From Clostridia bacterium (GTDB lineage Bacteria > Bacillota_A > Clostridia > Oscillospirales > CAG-272): DNA of 16,290 nucleotides. The DNA lies in NCBI GenBank assembly GCA_017546745.1, contig JAFYRZ010000015.1:1-16290 (forward strand), in the 5' to 3' direction. Below the pieces are notes generated by a model that was not told where the DNA came from, ran no database searches, and saw only the letters and a list, made by a program, of their open reading frames with translations. How positions within the stretch are numbered: the first letter of the stretch is position 1; each line of letters starts with the position of its first letter. Below, piece after piece: positions 1-7,584 of the stretch. The position numbers were made by a program, and so were the translations under genes.

Positions 1-1386
1 GCCTTCTTCGCTATGGCGGACCTTTACGGAGGCGGCGGTCAGGCGCTTATCGGTGTTATTTACCCCCTTTTCTTCCTCGTTGAGGTCGTTGGTCTTTCCG
101 CCTTTCTTGCGGGTCTCGTTATCCTTATTGCCGAGTGCTGGGACGCGGTAAGCGACCCCATAATGGGCATCATCTGCGATAACACGAGAACTAAAATGGG
201 AAGGCGCCGTCCCTATATACTTGCCGGCGGATTTCTTCTTATCGTAGCCTTTGCGCTTATCTTCTTTCCTATCGGATTTGAGGGTGAAATGCAAAGATTT
301 GTTTACTGCACGATCACTTATCTCTTCTATAATACGGTTTCTACGGTCATAAACGTTTCGTATAGCAGTATGTCTGCGGAGATAAGCACCGAGAGCGCGG
401 AGAGAGATCGCGCAAACGTTCTTCGCCTTGTCGTTTCCACCATCGGAACGGCGGCATGCACCATTCTTCCCTCTATCTTTACGGGTATGCTCGATAAGGG
501 GCGGATCACCCCGATGCAGTTCTATTTCATAATCGGCATCGGCTTTGGTATCTTCTTCGCCCTGCCGGTAATTCTTTGCGCAATCTTCGTTAAGGAGCGC
601 GTCAGTATCCCCGCGGAAAAGACCCGATTTGATATAAAGGAGTTCGTAGCACCCCTTAAGATAAAGCCGTTCAGACATCTTCTCGGTATGTACCTCGGAC
701 AGGCGGTATGTATGGAGGTCTTTTCTGCCGGAATAATAATTTTCGCAAAATACGTTACCACCCCCAAGGGCAGCAGTACCGTTTTCTTAGGCATTTTCAT
801 AGCGGTACAGCTCCTTGCGTTCCCCATTATCAACAAGCTTATTAAAACGCACGACGTAAGCCTTATCTACCGCTTCGGGCTTCCGCTTTCGGTCGTGGCG
901 CTTCTCGCGTTCGGTATCTTCGGCTCGAGCCTTTACGTTGCATACGGCGCGGTATTTCTCCTTGCAGTCGGCTTTGCGGGCGCACAGCTTACGAGCTGGA
1001 TAATGTTCCCCCACGTCGTTGATGCGGGCGAGCTTATCACGGGAAAAAGGCACAGCGGTGGGTGCAGCGCGCTTATGACCTTTGCAAGAAAGACGGGCGC
1101 TGCAATAGTTATCAATATTTTTACCATAGTCCTCGAGCTTACCGGCTATAACAGCGATGCCGAGGTGCAAACGGTAGCCGCGCAGAACGGAATAAAGTAC
1201 GTTATGGCGCTTACCTGCATCGCGTTTATGACATTCGGCTTTATTATGGCAAGAAAATATAGGCTTTCAAAAAAGAAAAACGAGCAGGTCGAGAAATTCC
1301 TGCCCATATGCCGCGAGGGCAAAACGGAAGAACTTTCCGAAGATGAAATGACCGAGCTTTCCGAGCTTATCAAGGCTATCTCGTGA
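1..1386 (+). CDS. GPH-family sugar/cation symporter (5' partial)
   Basis: This is a cytoplasmic-membrane secondary transporter of the glycoside-pentoside-hexuronide (GPH, MelB-like) family, which imports sugars or uronides with Na+ or H+. The frame is open from base 1, so the true start lies upstream; an ATG at 13 falls inside the first membrane helix. The typical GPH start is visible: a DLYGGGGQALIG stretch in helix 1, AECWDAVSDPIMG, then the cytoplasmic loop DNTRTKMGRRRPYILAGG. About eleven further hydrophobic segments follow, ending near residue 415, with a charged cytoplasmic tail. The stop is 8 bases before the downstream uronyl hydrolase, so the two are probably co-transcribed. That neighbour suggests unsaturated galacturonyl- or rhamnogalacturonan-type oligosaccharides as cargo, which is an inference. 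Family assignment is firm and substrate is not. Confidence 0.9.
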   Translation, partial: AFFAMADLYGGGGQALIGVIYPLFFLVEVVGLSAFLAGLVILIAECWDAVSDPIMGIICDNTRTKMGRRRPYILAGGFLLIVAFALIFFPIGFEGEMQRFVYCTITYLFYNTVSTVINVSYSSMSAEISTESAERDRANVLRLVVSTIGTAACTILPSIFTGMLDKGRITPMQFYFIIGIGFGIFFALPVILCAIFVKERVSIPAEKTRFDIKEFVAPLKIKPFRHLLGMYLGQAVCMEVFSAGIIIFAKYVTTPKGSSTVFLGIFIAVQLLAFPIINKLIKTHDVSLIYRFGLPLSVVALLAFGIFGSSLYVAYGAVFLLAVGFAGAQLTSWIMFPHVVDAGELITGKRHSGGCSALMTFARKTGAAIVINIFTIVLELTGYNSDAEVQTVAAQNGIKYVMALTCIAFMTFGFIMARKYRLSKKKNEQVEKFLPICREGKTEELSEDEMTELSELIKAIS

Positions 1387-1394
1387 GGTGACGT

Positions 1395-2455
1395 ATGAAT
1401 TATAACGAAGAGCTTTTCGAAAAGGTAAAGGCGCTTGCCGACTATATCGTTGCATCAGCTGACCCGAGGATGAAATGGATGTGGGGCGAGGCGCTTCTCG
1501 GCTACGCGCTTGACGAGATGGACAAGGAGCGCGACACCACCGACTACGTGGAATTTCTTAAGGCGTACTGCGACTATTGGGCAAAGGTTGACCCCGCTAT
1601 AGACCAGTCGGATCCCGCTGCCCCGGTCTTATCACCTACGCGATGTATAAGCGTACGAAAAATCCCGAGTATAAAAGGCTTACCGACAAGGTGCTTGACT
1701 ACATACGATACGAGCCGAGGCTCTATCTTGATTGCCTCAACCACTTAGGAAGCAGTAAAAAGAGTAAGATATACCCGAAGAGCGTTTGGATAGACAGCGT
1801 TATGATGTTTTCGGTATTTACCTCGCTTTACGCACGCGAGAGCGGTGATGAAGAGCTGCTTGATTTTGCCGCGCGCCAGCCCGAGCAGTACGCGTCTATG
1901 ATGCTCGATAAGGAAAAGCACCTCTGGGCGCACTCATATTGGGTAAAGGCAGGGAAACCCTTCCCGAGAAGAAATACCTTCTGGGGTCGCGGAAACGGCT
2001 GGGTCGTTGCGGGATTTCCTATGATACTTGATAATATCGGTCTTGACCACGAAAAAGCACCCGCGATAATCGAGCTTTTCAGAAAAACGAGCGAGGCGCT
2101 TCTGCCGCTTATGAGAGAGGACCACACCTTCTCGACCCTGCTTATGCAAAGATCCTACCGCGAGCTTTCTGCAACCGCGCTTATCGCGGCGGGCTGGCTT
2201 CACGGCATAAGGTGCGGCTACCTTGATAAGAAATTCTTAGAGCCTGCGGTACGCGCCTTTGAGGCGTGCGTTAATGCTCTCGAGCTGACAGACGAGGGCG
2301 TATTTATGCCCGAGATAAGCGGCCCTACTATTCCCCTGCCGCTTCTTCCGCGACTTGGTTACAAGGCTGTGCCTCTCGGTAAAAACTGGAGCTACGGCGT
2401 TGCCGCCCTGATATTTGCCGCGATCGAATACAAAAGGTGCCTTGAAATTAGATAA
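1395..2455 (+). pseudogene. GH105/GH88-type unsaturated uronyl hydrolase, frameshifted
   Basis: Enzymes of this family remove the terminal delta-4,5-unsaturated uronic acid from oligosaccharides released by polysaccharide lyases, usually in the cytoplasm. The first frame (ATG 1395, SD GAGGTG over the upstream stop) reads through MKWMWGEALLGYALDEM and IDQSDPAAP, then leaves the family pattern at about 1626 and stops at 1748. The family pattern resumes in another frame as LITYAMYKRT and runs to TAA at 2453-2455. Adding one G in the GG at 1625-1626 gives PGLITYAMYK and a protein of about 353 residues, close to normal family length. In that reconstruction the catalytic region is present: SVWIDSVMM with Asp about 134, a His in WAHSYW, and FWGRGNGW, whose W-x-R-x3-W pattern is a GH105 hallmark. 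The motifs are well preserved, so this is either a very recent mutation or a one-base sequence error. If real, it destroys the enzyme. Confidence 0.8.
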
Positions 2456-2608
2456 AGCAACAGTGCGGTATTTTTTTACTTGATTTACTTTTAAGCCATA
2501 CCGTAGTTGCGCAAGCAAAAACCTGCAAAAAGTAAACAATAGTGGTCAAAAACGCAAAGAAAAGAGGTTTTCAAAATCGCTTTTTCTTTCGATATTCGGT
2601 CGGAGCTG
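2456..2608. other. AT-rich intergenic region with weak inverted repeats
   Basis: There is no gene here. An imperfect inverted repeat pairs GCAAC-n4-CGGTAT (2457-2471) with ATACCG-n2-GTTGC (2498-2510) around a 26-base loop, but no T run follows. A second A/T-rich pairing joins 2553-2564 (CGCAAAGAAAAG) with 2580-2591 (CTTTTTCTTTCG). One of these may end transcription of the carbohydrate operon, but neither is a canonical terminator. The promoter of the kinase gene starts at 2609. Confidence 0.3.
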
Positions 2609-2637
2609 TTGAAAAGAATTCAAATTTGTGCTATAAT
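2609..2637 (+). promoter_or_regulatory. Sigma-A-type promoter for the two-component operon
   Basis: The -35 TTGAAA (2609-2614), a 17-base spacer and the -10 TATAAT (2632-2637) match the housekeeping consensus. TG at 2629-2630 makes it an extended -10. Transcription should begin near 2644, leaving a leader of about 40 nt before the kinase start at 2684, with SD GGGAG at 2673-2677. No obvious operator repeat overlaps it. Confidence 0.8.
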
Positions 2638-2683
2638 TTTCTAAATTTAACTTTTTGAACTGATTTTTACGTGGGAGAAATAA

Positions 2684-4570
2684 ATGTCGAGTTTAGCTAA
2701 CAAATTAAAAAACATAAAAAAATCGCATTTTATAATTTCGGGCATTTTGTTGCTTATATTACTTGCTGCTTCTGTTTTGTGGTTCAATTACAGTAACAGT
2801 GTACAATCCGGAATGACGTTAGATATTGATGTCTATTTTAAAGGTAAGTACCGTATTGATGAAGGCCCCTGGATAACCTACGTTGAGGGGGAGCATATTC
2901 CGGCAACAAAGGGCGACGTAACCCTGATAGGTAACTTCTATAAGCGGTACGAAGGCGAGGATCTGGGTGCCTATCTATACGATCCGAGCGATGATAACGC
3001 CGATAGCCTGAAGGTTTCGTTTTACACTAATCATATTAACCTGACGTTTTATGAGATCGATGAAAACGGAGAAATGAATTATTTGGTTAGCGATAGTGAA
3101 AATTCCTTGTACGGAGATTCTCAATGCGGCAAAAGTCATACCGTGTACCCCTTTGATGACTGCGGTCCGAGAGAGCTCGTTGGAATTTTTATTACTAACC
3201 CACACGCCTTTGGCAATGAAACCGCTATTGATGAAATGCTTTCAAGCATGGCACTTATGTCGGGAATTGAATTTGAAAAGGGAATTCTCGACAGCGGAGC
3301 GACCGAAAGAAGCATAGGAATTATGTTTATTATGGCTTCTATTATGCTTTTGGGTATCGCTCTGTTCTCAAGCCTTATACACATAAAGAATTCTAAGATC
3401 ATCTGGTTGCTTGGCGGCCTTGTTCTTTTTGCGGGAGTTTATTTTTCATACAATGCAGACGGGGTGTCGTTCTGGAGTGACTCTATCGTATTAAACACCA
3501 CTGCCGTGGGCGCATCAATGATGCTGTATACCTTCTTTCTTGCAATATTTATCGTGTGTTTTATGACCTCGATGAGAAGAATAGGAACGCTTACGGTAGT
3601 TCTGCTCGGTATAGCAAACGCCGCGTTTTTCCTTTTGCCGATCATAAGCGATATTCTCTTTTACGATTTATGGATATGGTGGATCGCAGTACAATTGATA
3701 GTAAACGCTGTGCTTGCGATTTGTCTTGTGAAAGAATTTCTGACCGTAAAAACAAATCTTAAATGGCTGTTGGCGGGAGCATTTTTACCCCTCATCGCAT
3801 TTGCCGCCGACGTAATCGGCGTGGGGTACGGTATTTGGAGGGGCGGCATAATCTCGCAATACGTTTTCACCGCCCTGTTCGCGGTAGCGATCGTGATGGT
3901 GCTGAAGCTTATACCGAGCAATATCAATGCGGCCGCTAAGGCGAAAGCGCTGGAGATGGAAAAGATCGTTTTGAATGCGGAGCTCACCGAAAGCAGGATC
4001 GCCACTATGATGAGCCAGATCCGCCCGCATTTTATCTATAACACGCTCGGAAGCATTGAGCAGCTTTGTATGCTCGACCCTCCGAAGGCGGGAAATCTCG
4101 TGCATAACTTTGCTAAATACCTACGCGGTAACTTCGGTGAGCTTGACAACCCAAAGCCTATCCTGATGTCGCAGGAAATGGAGCACGTGCATCATTACGT
4201 CAGCATTGAAAACGTGAGATTTTCGGATATGACCTTTACGTTTGAGATGAATTCGGACGACTTCCATATCCCCGCGCTCACCGTTCAGCCGATCGTTGAA
4301 AACGCGATCAAGCACGGACTTATGAAGCTGCCGAAGGGGGGGACGATACGCGTCGTTTCCTACGAGACAGAAAACGACTACCTCATTTCCGTGGTAGACG
4401 ACGGCGCCGGATTTGATACGTCTACGCTCTCGGAGGACAGGCACCACGTTGGTATAAGAAACATTCGCGAGAGGCTTAAGGTGATGGTAAACGGTACGCT
4501 GGATATCGAAAGTGAAATAGGTGTAGGCACCAAGGTTATGATAAAAATACCTAAGGAGATACGAGAATGA
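2684..4570 (+). CDS. Sensor histidine kinase, 7TM plus LytS/YesM-type kinase domain
   Basis: This is a membrane sensor that phosphorylates the response regulator encoded next. The N-terminal anchor (residues 16-36) leads to an extracytoplasmic domain at about 37-208 with no family I can name. Seven hydrophobic segments follow (about 210-231, 239-257, 270-296, 302-323, 328-348, 360-380, 389-408), a layout like 7TMR-DISM receptors. A short helix (415-440) joins a His_kinase/HATPase core. The phosphoacceptor is His449 in SQIRPHFIYNTL. The N box is PIVENAIKHGL (Asn540), G1 is VVDDGAGFD (572-578) and G2 is VGIRNIRERL (589-598). All key residues are present, so it should be active. The first 1.2 kb is visibly richer in A and T than the kinase half. 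The stop overlaps the next ATG (ATGA), indicating translational coupling. The ligand is unknown. Confidence 0.9.
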   Translation: MSSLANKLKNIKKSHFIISGILLLILLAASVLWFNYSNSVQSGMTLDIDVYFKGKYRIDEGPWITYVEGEHIPATKGDVTLIGNFYKRYEGEDLGAYLYDPSDDNADSLKVSFYTNHINLTFYEIDENGEMNYLVSDSENSLYGDSQCGKSHTVYPFDDCGPRELVGIFITNPHAFGNETAIDEMLSSMALMSGIEFEKGILDSGATERSIGIMFIMASIMLLGIALFSSLIHIKNSKIIWLLGGLVLFAGVYFSYNADGVSFWSDSIVLNTTAVGASMMLYTFFLAIFIVCFMTSMRRIGTLTVVLLGIANAAFFLLPIISDILFYDLWIWWIAVQLIVNAVLAICLVKEFLTVKTNLKWLLAGAFLPLIAFAADVIGVGYGIWRGGIISQYVFTALFAVAIVMVLKLIPSNINAAAKAKALEMEKIVLNAELTESRIATMMSQIRPHFIYNTLGSIEQLCMLDPPKAGNLVHNFAKYLRGNFGELDNPKPILMSQEMEHVHHYVSIENVRFSDMTFTFEMNSDDFHIPALTVQPIVENAIKHGLMKLPKGGTIRVVSYETENDYLISVVDDGAGFDTSTLSEDRHHVGIRNIRERLKVMVNGTLDIESEIGVGTKVMIKIPKEIRE

Positions 4571-5343
4571 TTGCAATAGCGGTTGATGACGAGGCGCTTA
4601 TGCTCGGCGCTCTTGTGGCGGCAGTCGAGGCTTCGTCTGATATTACGTCGGTTTCCGGCTTTTCCGATTGCGAGGAGGCGCTGGGATATGTAAAGGGCAA
4701 TCCCGTTGACGTTGCCTTTCTTGATATAAATATGCGCGGTATGGGCGGTCTCGCTCTTGCCGAAAGGATAGTTTCTGCGCGCCCCGAATGTAAGATAGTA
4801 TTCTGCACGGGGTATGAGGAATACGCGATACCCGCCTTTAAGCTGCATGCATCAGGGTATTTAATGAAGCCGATATCGGCTTCCGACGTGCAGGGCGAGA
4901 TAGATAATATCAAGGGCATTCGCGCACAACAAAGGCTTATCAGGGTACAGTGCTTTGGCGATTTTGAGGTCTACGCCAAGGAGAAGAAGCTCGCCTTTAA
5001 GCGCTTAAAAACGAAGGAGCTGCTTGCTTTTCTCGTGGACCGAAAGGGTGCGGGAATGACGGCAAAGCAGATATGCGCCGTTTTGTTTCCCGATGATACC
5101 GACGATATAAAGAACGCGGCGTATCTGCGCCAGCTCGTAATGGATCTCAAAAACACTCTTAAGGCGGTCGGGGCAGAAAGCGTTCTTCGCCACGAAACCC
5201 CCTGTTACCGTATAGATACGAGTCTTATAAAGTGCGATTACCTTACCTATCTTGAAACCGGTAAGCCGGCATTTCGCGGTGAATATATGACACAGTACAG
5301 CTGGGCAGAGGAAACCTGCGCAATGCTTTCGTTTAAGAAATAA
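4567..5343 (+). CDS. Response regulator with SARP-like winged-helix output
   Basis: This is the cytoplasmic partner of the upstream kinase, starting inside its stop codon. Residues 1-117 form a receiver with acidic pair Asp7/Asp8, phosphoacceptor Asp53 in FLDINM, Thr81 and Lys101 in the LMKP motif. From about 124 a second domain begins with RVQCFGDFEVY, followed by RLKTKELLAFLVDRKG, TAKQICAVLFPDD and AAYLRQLVMDLKNTL. This is the pattern of the OmpR-like DNA-binding fold found in SARP/BTAD regulators. The usual long BTAD/TPR part is nearly absent, and only about 40 residues follow, including FRGEYMTQYSWAE. Kinases of the LytS/YesM class usually pair with LytTR or AraC outputs, so the pairing is unusual. 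Likely targets include its own operon or the promoter just downstream, which carries 11-bp-spaced repeats; this is inference. Confidence 0.87.
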   Translation: MIAIAVDDEALMLGALVAAVEASSDITSVSGFSDCEEALGYVKGNPVDVAFLDINMRGMGGLALAERIVSARPECKIVFCTGYEEYAIPAFKLHASGYLMKPISASDVQGEIDNIKGIRAQQRLIRVQCFGDFEVYAKEKKLAFKRLKTKELLAFLVDRKGAGMTAKQICAVLFPDDTDDIKNAAYLRQLVMDLKNTLKAVGAESVLRHETPCYRIDTSLIKCDYLTYLETGKPAFRGEYMTQYSWAEETCAMLSFKK

Positions 5344-5427
5344 GTAAATAAATATTTACAAAAGCGGCTGTTTTCTTTGCCGACAAGCTAAAATTAAATG
5401 TAATCTGAAAAGTATTTTTTTGTTATC

Positions 5428-5460
5428 AAAAGGCGGAATTTTAAAAAACCGCCTTTTTTT
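5428..5460 (+). terminator. Rho-independent terminator of the two-component operon
   Basis: A perfect stem pairs AAAAGGCGG (5428-5436) with CCGCCTTTT (5449-5457) around a 12-base loop, followed by a T run to 5460. A-tracts on the other side could let it also work on the minus strand. It lies 85 bases past the response-regulator stop and separates that operon from the next. Confidence 0.92.
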
Positions 5461-5477
5461 CTTTTGAATCGACAGTC

Positions 5478-5494
5478 TGTAACACCTTTGTAAC
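5478..5494 (+). repeat. Two TGTAAC direct repeats, 11 bp apart
   Basis: TGTAAC occurs at 5478-5483 and 5489-5494, one helical turn apart, where the -35 element of the next promoter would sit. OmpR/PhoB-fold regulators and SARPs commonly bind direct repeats with 11-bp spacing just upstream of a -10. The preceding gene encodes such a regulator, which makes this a candidate binding site. Two short hexamers can arise by chance, so confidence is moderate. Confidence 0.4.
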
Positions 5495-5502
5495 GCGCGT
5501 GA

Positions 5503-5511
5503 TGATATAAT
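5503..5511 (+). promoter_or_regulatory. Extended -10 promoter (TGATATAAT)
   Basis: TG at 5503-5504, one base, then a perfect TATAAT at 5506-5511 make an extended -10 element. No TTGACA-like -35 lies at normal spacing; the TGTAAC repeats occupy that place instead. This suggests an activator-dependent promoter. Transcription would begin near 5518 and give a leader of about 50 nt for the gene at 5566, and may feed the following genes. Confidence 0.6.
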
Positions 5512-5565
5512 GTGAAAAAAGGCAATTTCAGCGCTACAAATGTACGCTTTGAAACGGAGAACGTT

Positions 5566-5997
5566 ATGTGGATTTACATTCTTACCGAAGCAATAGTCGG
5601 AATTATTGCGGGAATTTTGCTCGCGGCTCGCACGAGGAGGGCAGAGGGCGTTGTCAGAGGAAGGCTTGATAACATAGGGGTCATTACGAATTTCATTTTG
5701 CTTCCTCTTTACCTGGTTGCCTCCCCGTTCTGTATGGCGCTCAGCTTGTTTTCCCGCCCGAATCACGACGGCTTTTTGGGCATTATAGGCTGGGCTGTCA
5801 CCGTGCTTATTGCGTCTGCCCCCTTGCTTTGTGGGCTCGGGCTCGGAGCCTCGGTCGCCTTTCGTAAGATAGGGAAGAGCAGGCTCGGCTTCGCGGTGCA
5901 GTTCGTAGGCATTGTCGCTATCGTCCTTACGTTCGTGCTGTTTACCGTGTTTTACGGGAATTTATTAGCGCCTCTTTCTCATCCGAATGCCGCTTGA
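5566..5997 (+). CDS. Small four-helix membrane protein, unknown function
   Basis: This is a 143-residue protein I do not recognise. The start is ATG 5566 because SD GGAGA (5556-5560) is 5 bases before it. An upstream GTG at 5512 overlaps the -10 region of the promoter and is not credible. Four hydrophobic segments are visible at about 3-21, 38-62, 72-94 and 107-131. Short basic loops (ARTRRAEGVVRGR and FRKIGKSR) suggest cytoplasmic sides. It is the first gene after a promoter with a possible operator, immediately beyond the two-component terminator, so it may be a target of that system. No catalytic motif is evident. Confidence 0.72.
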   Translation: MWIYILTEAIVGIIAGILLAARTRRAEGVVRGRLDNIGVITNFILLPLYLVASPFCMALSLFSRPNHDGFLGIIGWAVTVLIASAPLLCGLGLGASVAFRKIGKSRLGFAVQFVGIVAIVLTFVLFTVFYGNLLAPLSHPNAA

Positions 5998-6083
5998 TCT
6001 CTGACGGTCGGCAGCGGTGAGATACACAGAGAATATACAAAGGACAGACCTTAAAATATTTTCTATCTGACAGGAGATGGGCA

Positions 6084-6266
6084 GTGAGATTAGCTGAGAG
6101 CATCATTATATCTATTACGAAGCGAAAGCTGAAAAAAGCCTTGAATATGGGAAGCGACCCGAGGCTTTTGCACGCATTTCCCGTGCTGAACCCCGCCCTG
6201 CCCGAAAGCGAGAGGGTGATAGACGAGATCGTGGACTGGTTTGAAAAGCACGCTCCGCAATCTTGA
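6084..6266 (+). CDS. Small 60-residue protein, possibly frameshifted remnant
   Basis: GTG 6084 is preceded by a good SD, AGGAGA at 6072-6077. The product is basic at first (ITKRKLKKALNMGSD) and then acidic and amphipathic (VIDEIVDWFEKHAPQS), with no membrane segment and no family I recognise. After the TGA, a frame one base later continues openly from 6259 to TAG 6325-6327 as NLDEPFERYYYYILRPLQKG, followed by EE. Its codon use resembles the neighbours. Removing one base near 6258 would therefore give an 80-residue protein. It may be a degraded or miscalled gene, or a true 60-residue protein. Confidence 0.45.
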   Translation: MRLAESIIISITKRKLKKALNMGSDPRLLHAFPVLNPALPESERVIDEIVDWFEKHAPQS

Positions 6267-6360
6267 CGAACCCTTTGAAAGGTATTACTACTATATCCTT
6301 CGTCCTCTGCAAAAAGGCGAAGAATAGAGAATAAAAAATATAATAAGGAGATTTATTACT

Positions 6361-6834
6361 ATGAAAAAAATTGCGATTTTAACCCTTGTGCTTATGCTCG
6401 TTTTTGCACTTGCCGCTTGCGGCAACACAAAGCCTACTCAGCTCGGCACTTCCGACCTTTCCATCCTTCTTCCCGACGGTTATGCTTCGGTAGAGGATGA
6501 TATGGACGAGGATCAGGTTGCATACTTCTACAAGGATGACAACAGCATCGACTTTGACGTTTATCAGTGGGAAAAGGGTGATGAGTACACCCTGGAATCC
6601 GAAGCAAACTATTTTGCCGCTGAATACGGCACTACCGCTACTGCTGTTAGCGTCAACGGAATAGGCGGCTATAAGTACGTTTCCACCGAGGATTACGAGG
6701 GCAACACCTACACCGTTGTAAACTATATGTTTGAAGATGACACCTACATTGTAGAAATCAGCTTTTGGACGGTTGATAACGATGCAGAGTACAAAGCGGT
6801 TGACGAGATCATCAACACCTTGAAGAAGAACTGA
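6361..6834 (+). CDS. Small secreted lipoprotein, unknown function
   Basis: This 157-residue product has a clear lipoprotein signal peptide: MKK, a hydrophobic core, and lipobox ALAAC with Cys20 as the lipidated residue. It would be anchored to the outer face of the cytoplasmic membrane. The mature part is acidic and probably beta-rich, with LSILLPDGYASVEDDMDED, VNGIGGYKYVSTEDYEG and a last helix AVDEIINTLKKN. This layout resembles small lipoproteins with a PsbP/LpqN-like fold, but I cannot assign a family. SD AAGGAG (6345-6350) is about 10 bases before the ATG. The mature sequence has no obvious catalytic motif. Confidence 0.82.
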   Translation: MKKIAILTLVLMLVFALAACGNTKPTQLGTSDLSILLPDGYASVEDDMDEDQVAYFYKDDNSIDFDVYQWEKGDEYTLESEANYFAAEYGTTATAVSVNGIGGYKYVSTEDYEGNTYTVVNYMFEDDTYIVEISFWTVDNDAEYKAVDEIINTLKKN

Positions 6835-6882
6835 TTTTGAGAAGCGGTTGCGCTATCTTGCATATAAATAAGGTGAACAGAT

Positions 6883-7563
6883 ATGATTAAAAACAGAACT
6901 GTACAACTGATTTTTTATACGGTCTACTGCACTCTCGGACTCGTCGGCTCTGTGGCTAGCCTCGGTATCTTTGATAACATAAACACGATCCGCTGGGATT
7001 TTTACGTCCATTTCACTAATATCAGCAATTTTCTCTGCATCGGTGTTATGCTTGCCGCCTTGATACAGACGGTAAAGAAGAAGGATGACGGCTACGTTAC
7101 CGCCGCTCCGATGCTTAAGTTTATCGGAATGCTTGGAATTCTTTTGACCTTCCTTGTGTTCAACATTATGCTTGCAGGAGCCGAGGGGCGAGACCCGCAG
7201 GCAAACTGGAGAATAGGCAGCATCCTGTTCCACGTTCTTCTTCCCGTTCTTTATATAGCCGATTGGTTTTTGTTCCGCGAGAGAGGGAAGAGCAGGTGGT
7301 ATTATCCGATCGCATCCGTCGGCTTTCCCGTCGGTTACGTAATTTTCCTGCTTATTCAGGCGCTTATCCTGAGATTTGACGCTTCTATCCTGATACCTAC
7401 GACTACTACGCCTCTTATCTACCCCTACTTCTTCGTTAATCTTGATACACAGGGTATTCCCGGCGTTCTGATGTGGATCGGAATCCTTTCCGCCGCATTC
7501 GTTGCGGTCGGCTTCGTCTTCCTCGGGATTGATAGGCTCGGGGAGAAAAAGAAAAACAATTAA
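6883..7563 (+). CDS. Pr6Pr-family membrane protein
   Basis: This is a 226-residue integral membrane protein with six predicted helices (about 8-30, 45-64, 77-98, 111-131, 141-165, 195-217). The motif FTNISNFL at 44-51, a His in helix 4 (His117, then Pro121 and Asp127), and the PLIYPYFFVNLDTQG loop match the Pr6Pr family, which is distantly related to the FAR-17a/AIG1-like proteins. No biochemical role is established for the bacterial members. SD AAGGTGA is a few bases before the ATG. The gene lies in a run of small envelope genes and ends 21 bases before the next one. Confidence 0.82.
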   Translation: MIKNRTVQLIFYTVYCTLGLVGSVASLGIFDNINTIRWDFYVHFTNISNFLCIGVMLAALIQTVKKKDDGYVTAAPMLKFIGMLGILLTFLVFNIMLAGAEGRDPQANWRIGSILFHVLLPVLYIADWFLFRERGKSRWYYPIASVGFPVGYVIFLLIQALILRFDASILIPTTTTPLIYPYFFVNLDTQGIPGVLMWIGILSAAFVAVGFVFLGIDRLGEKKKNN

Positions 7564-7584
7564 AATTTATTTCTGGAGAATTTT

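Noticed and set aside
1611..1640. Programmed -1 frameshift in the GH105 gene
   Set aside because: A -1 shift at the CCG codon would restore the frame, but there is no in-phase X-XXY-YYZ heptamer or evident downstream pseudoknot, and this family is not known for recoding. A missing base is the simpler explanation.
5344..5359. Near-perfect palindrome GTAAATA-AA-TATTTAC after the regulator stop
   Set aside because: All A/T-rich, too short a loop for a stable hairpin, no T run, and it lies upstream of a much stronger terminator. It could be an operator, but nothing supports this.
6339..6344. Perfect TATAAT just before the lipoprotein gene
   Set aside because: Transcription would begin at or after the ribosome binding site (6345-6350), giving a leaderless message despite a good SD. 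No -35 at proper spacing. Likely chance in an A/T-rich leader.
6848..6868. Possible TTGCGC / TATAAA promoter before the Pr6Pr gene
   Set aside because: The spacer is only about 9 bases and the predicted start would remove the AAGGTGA ribosome binding site.
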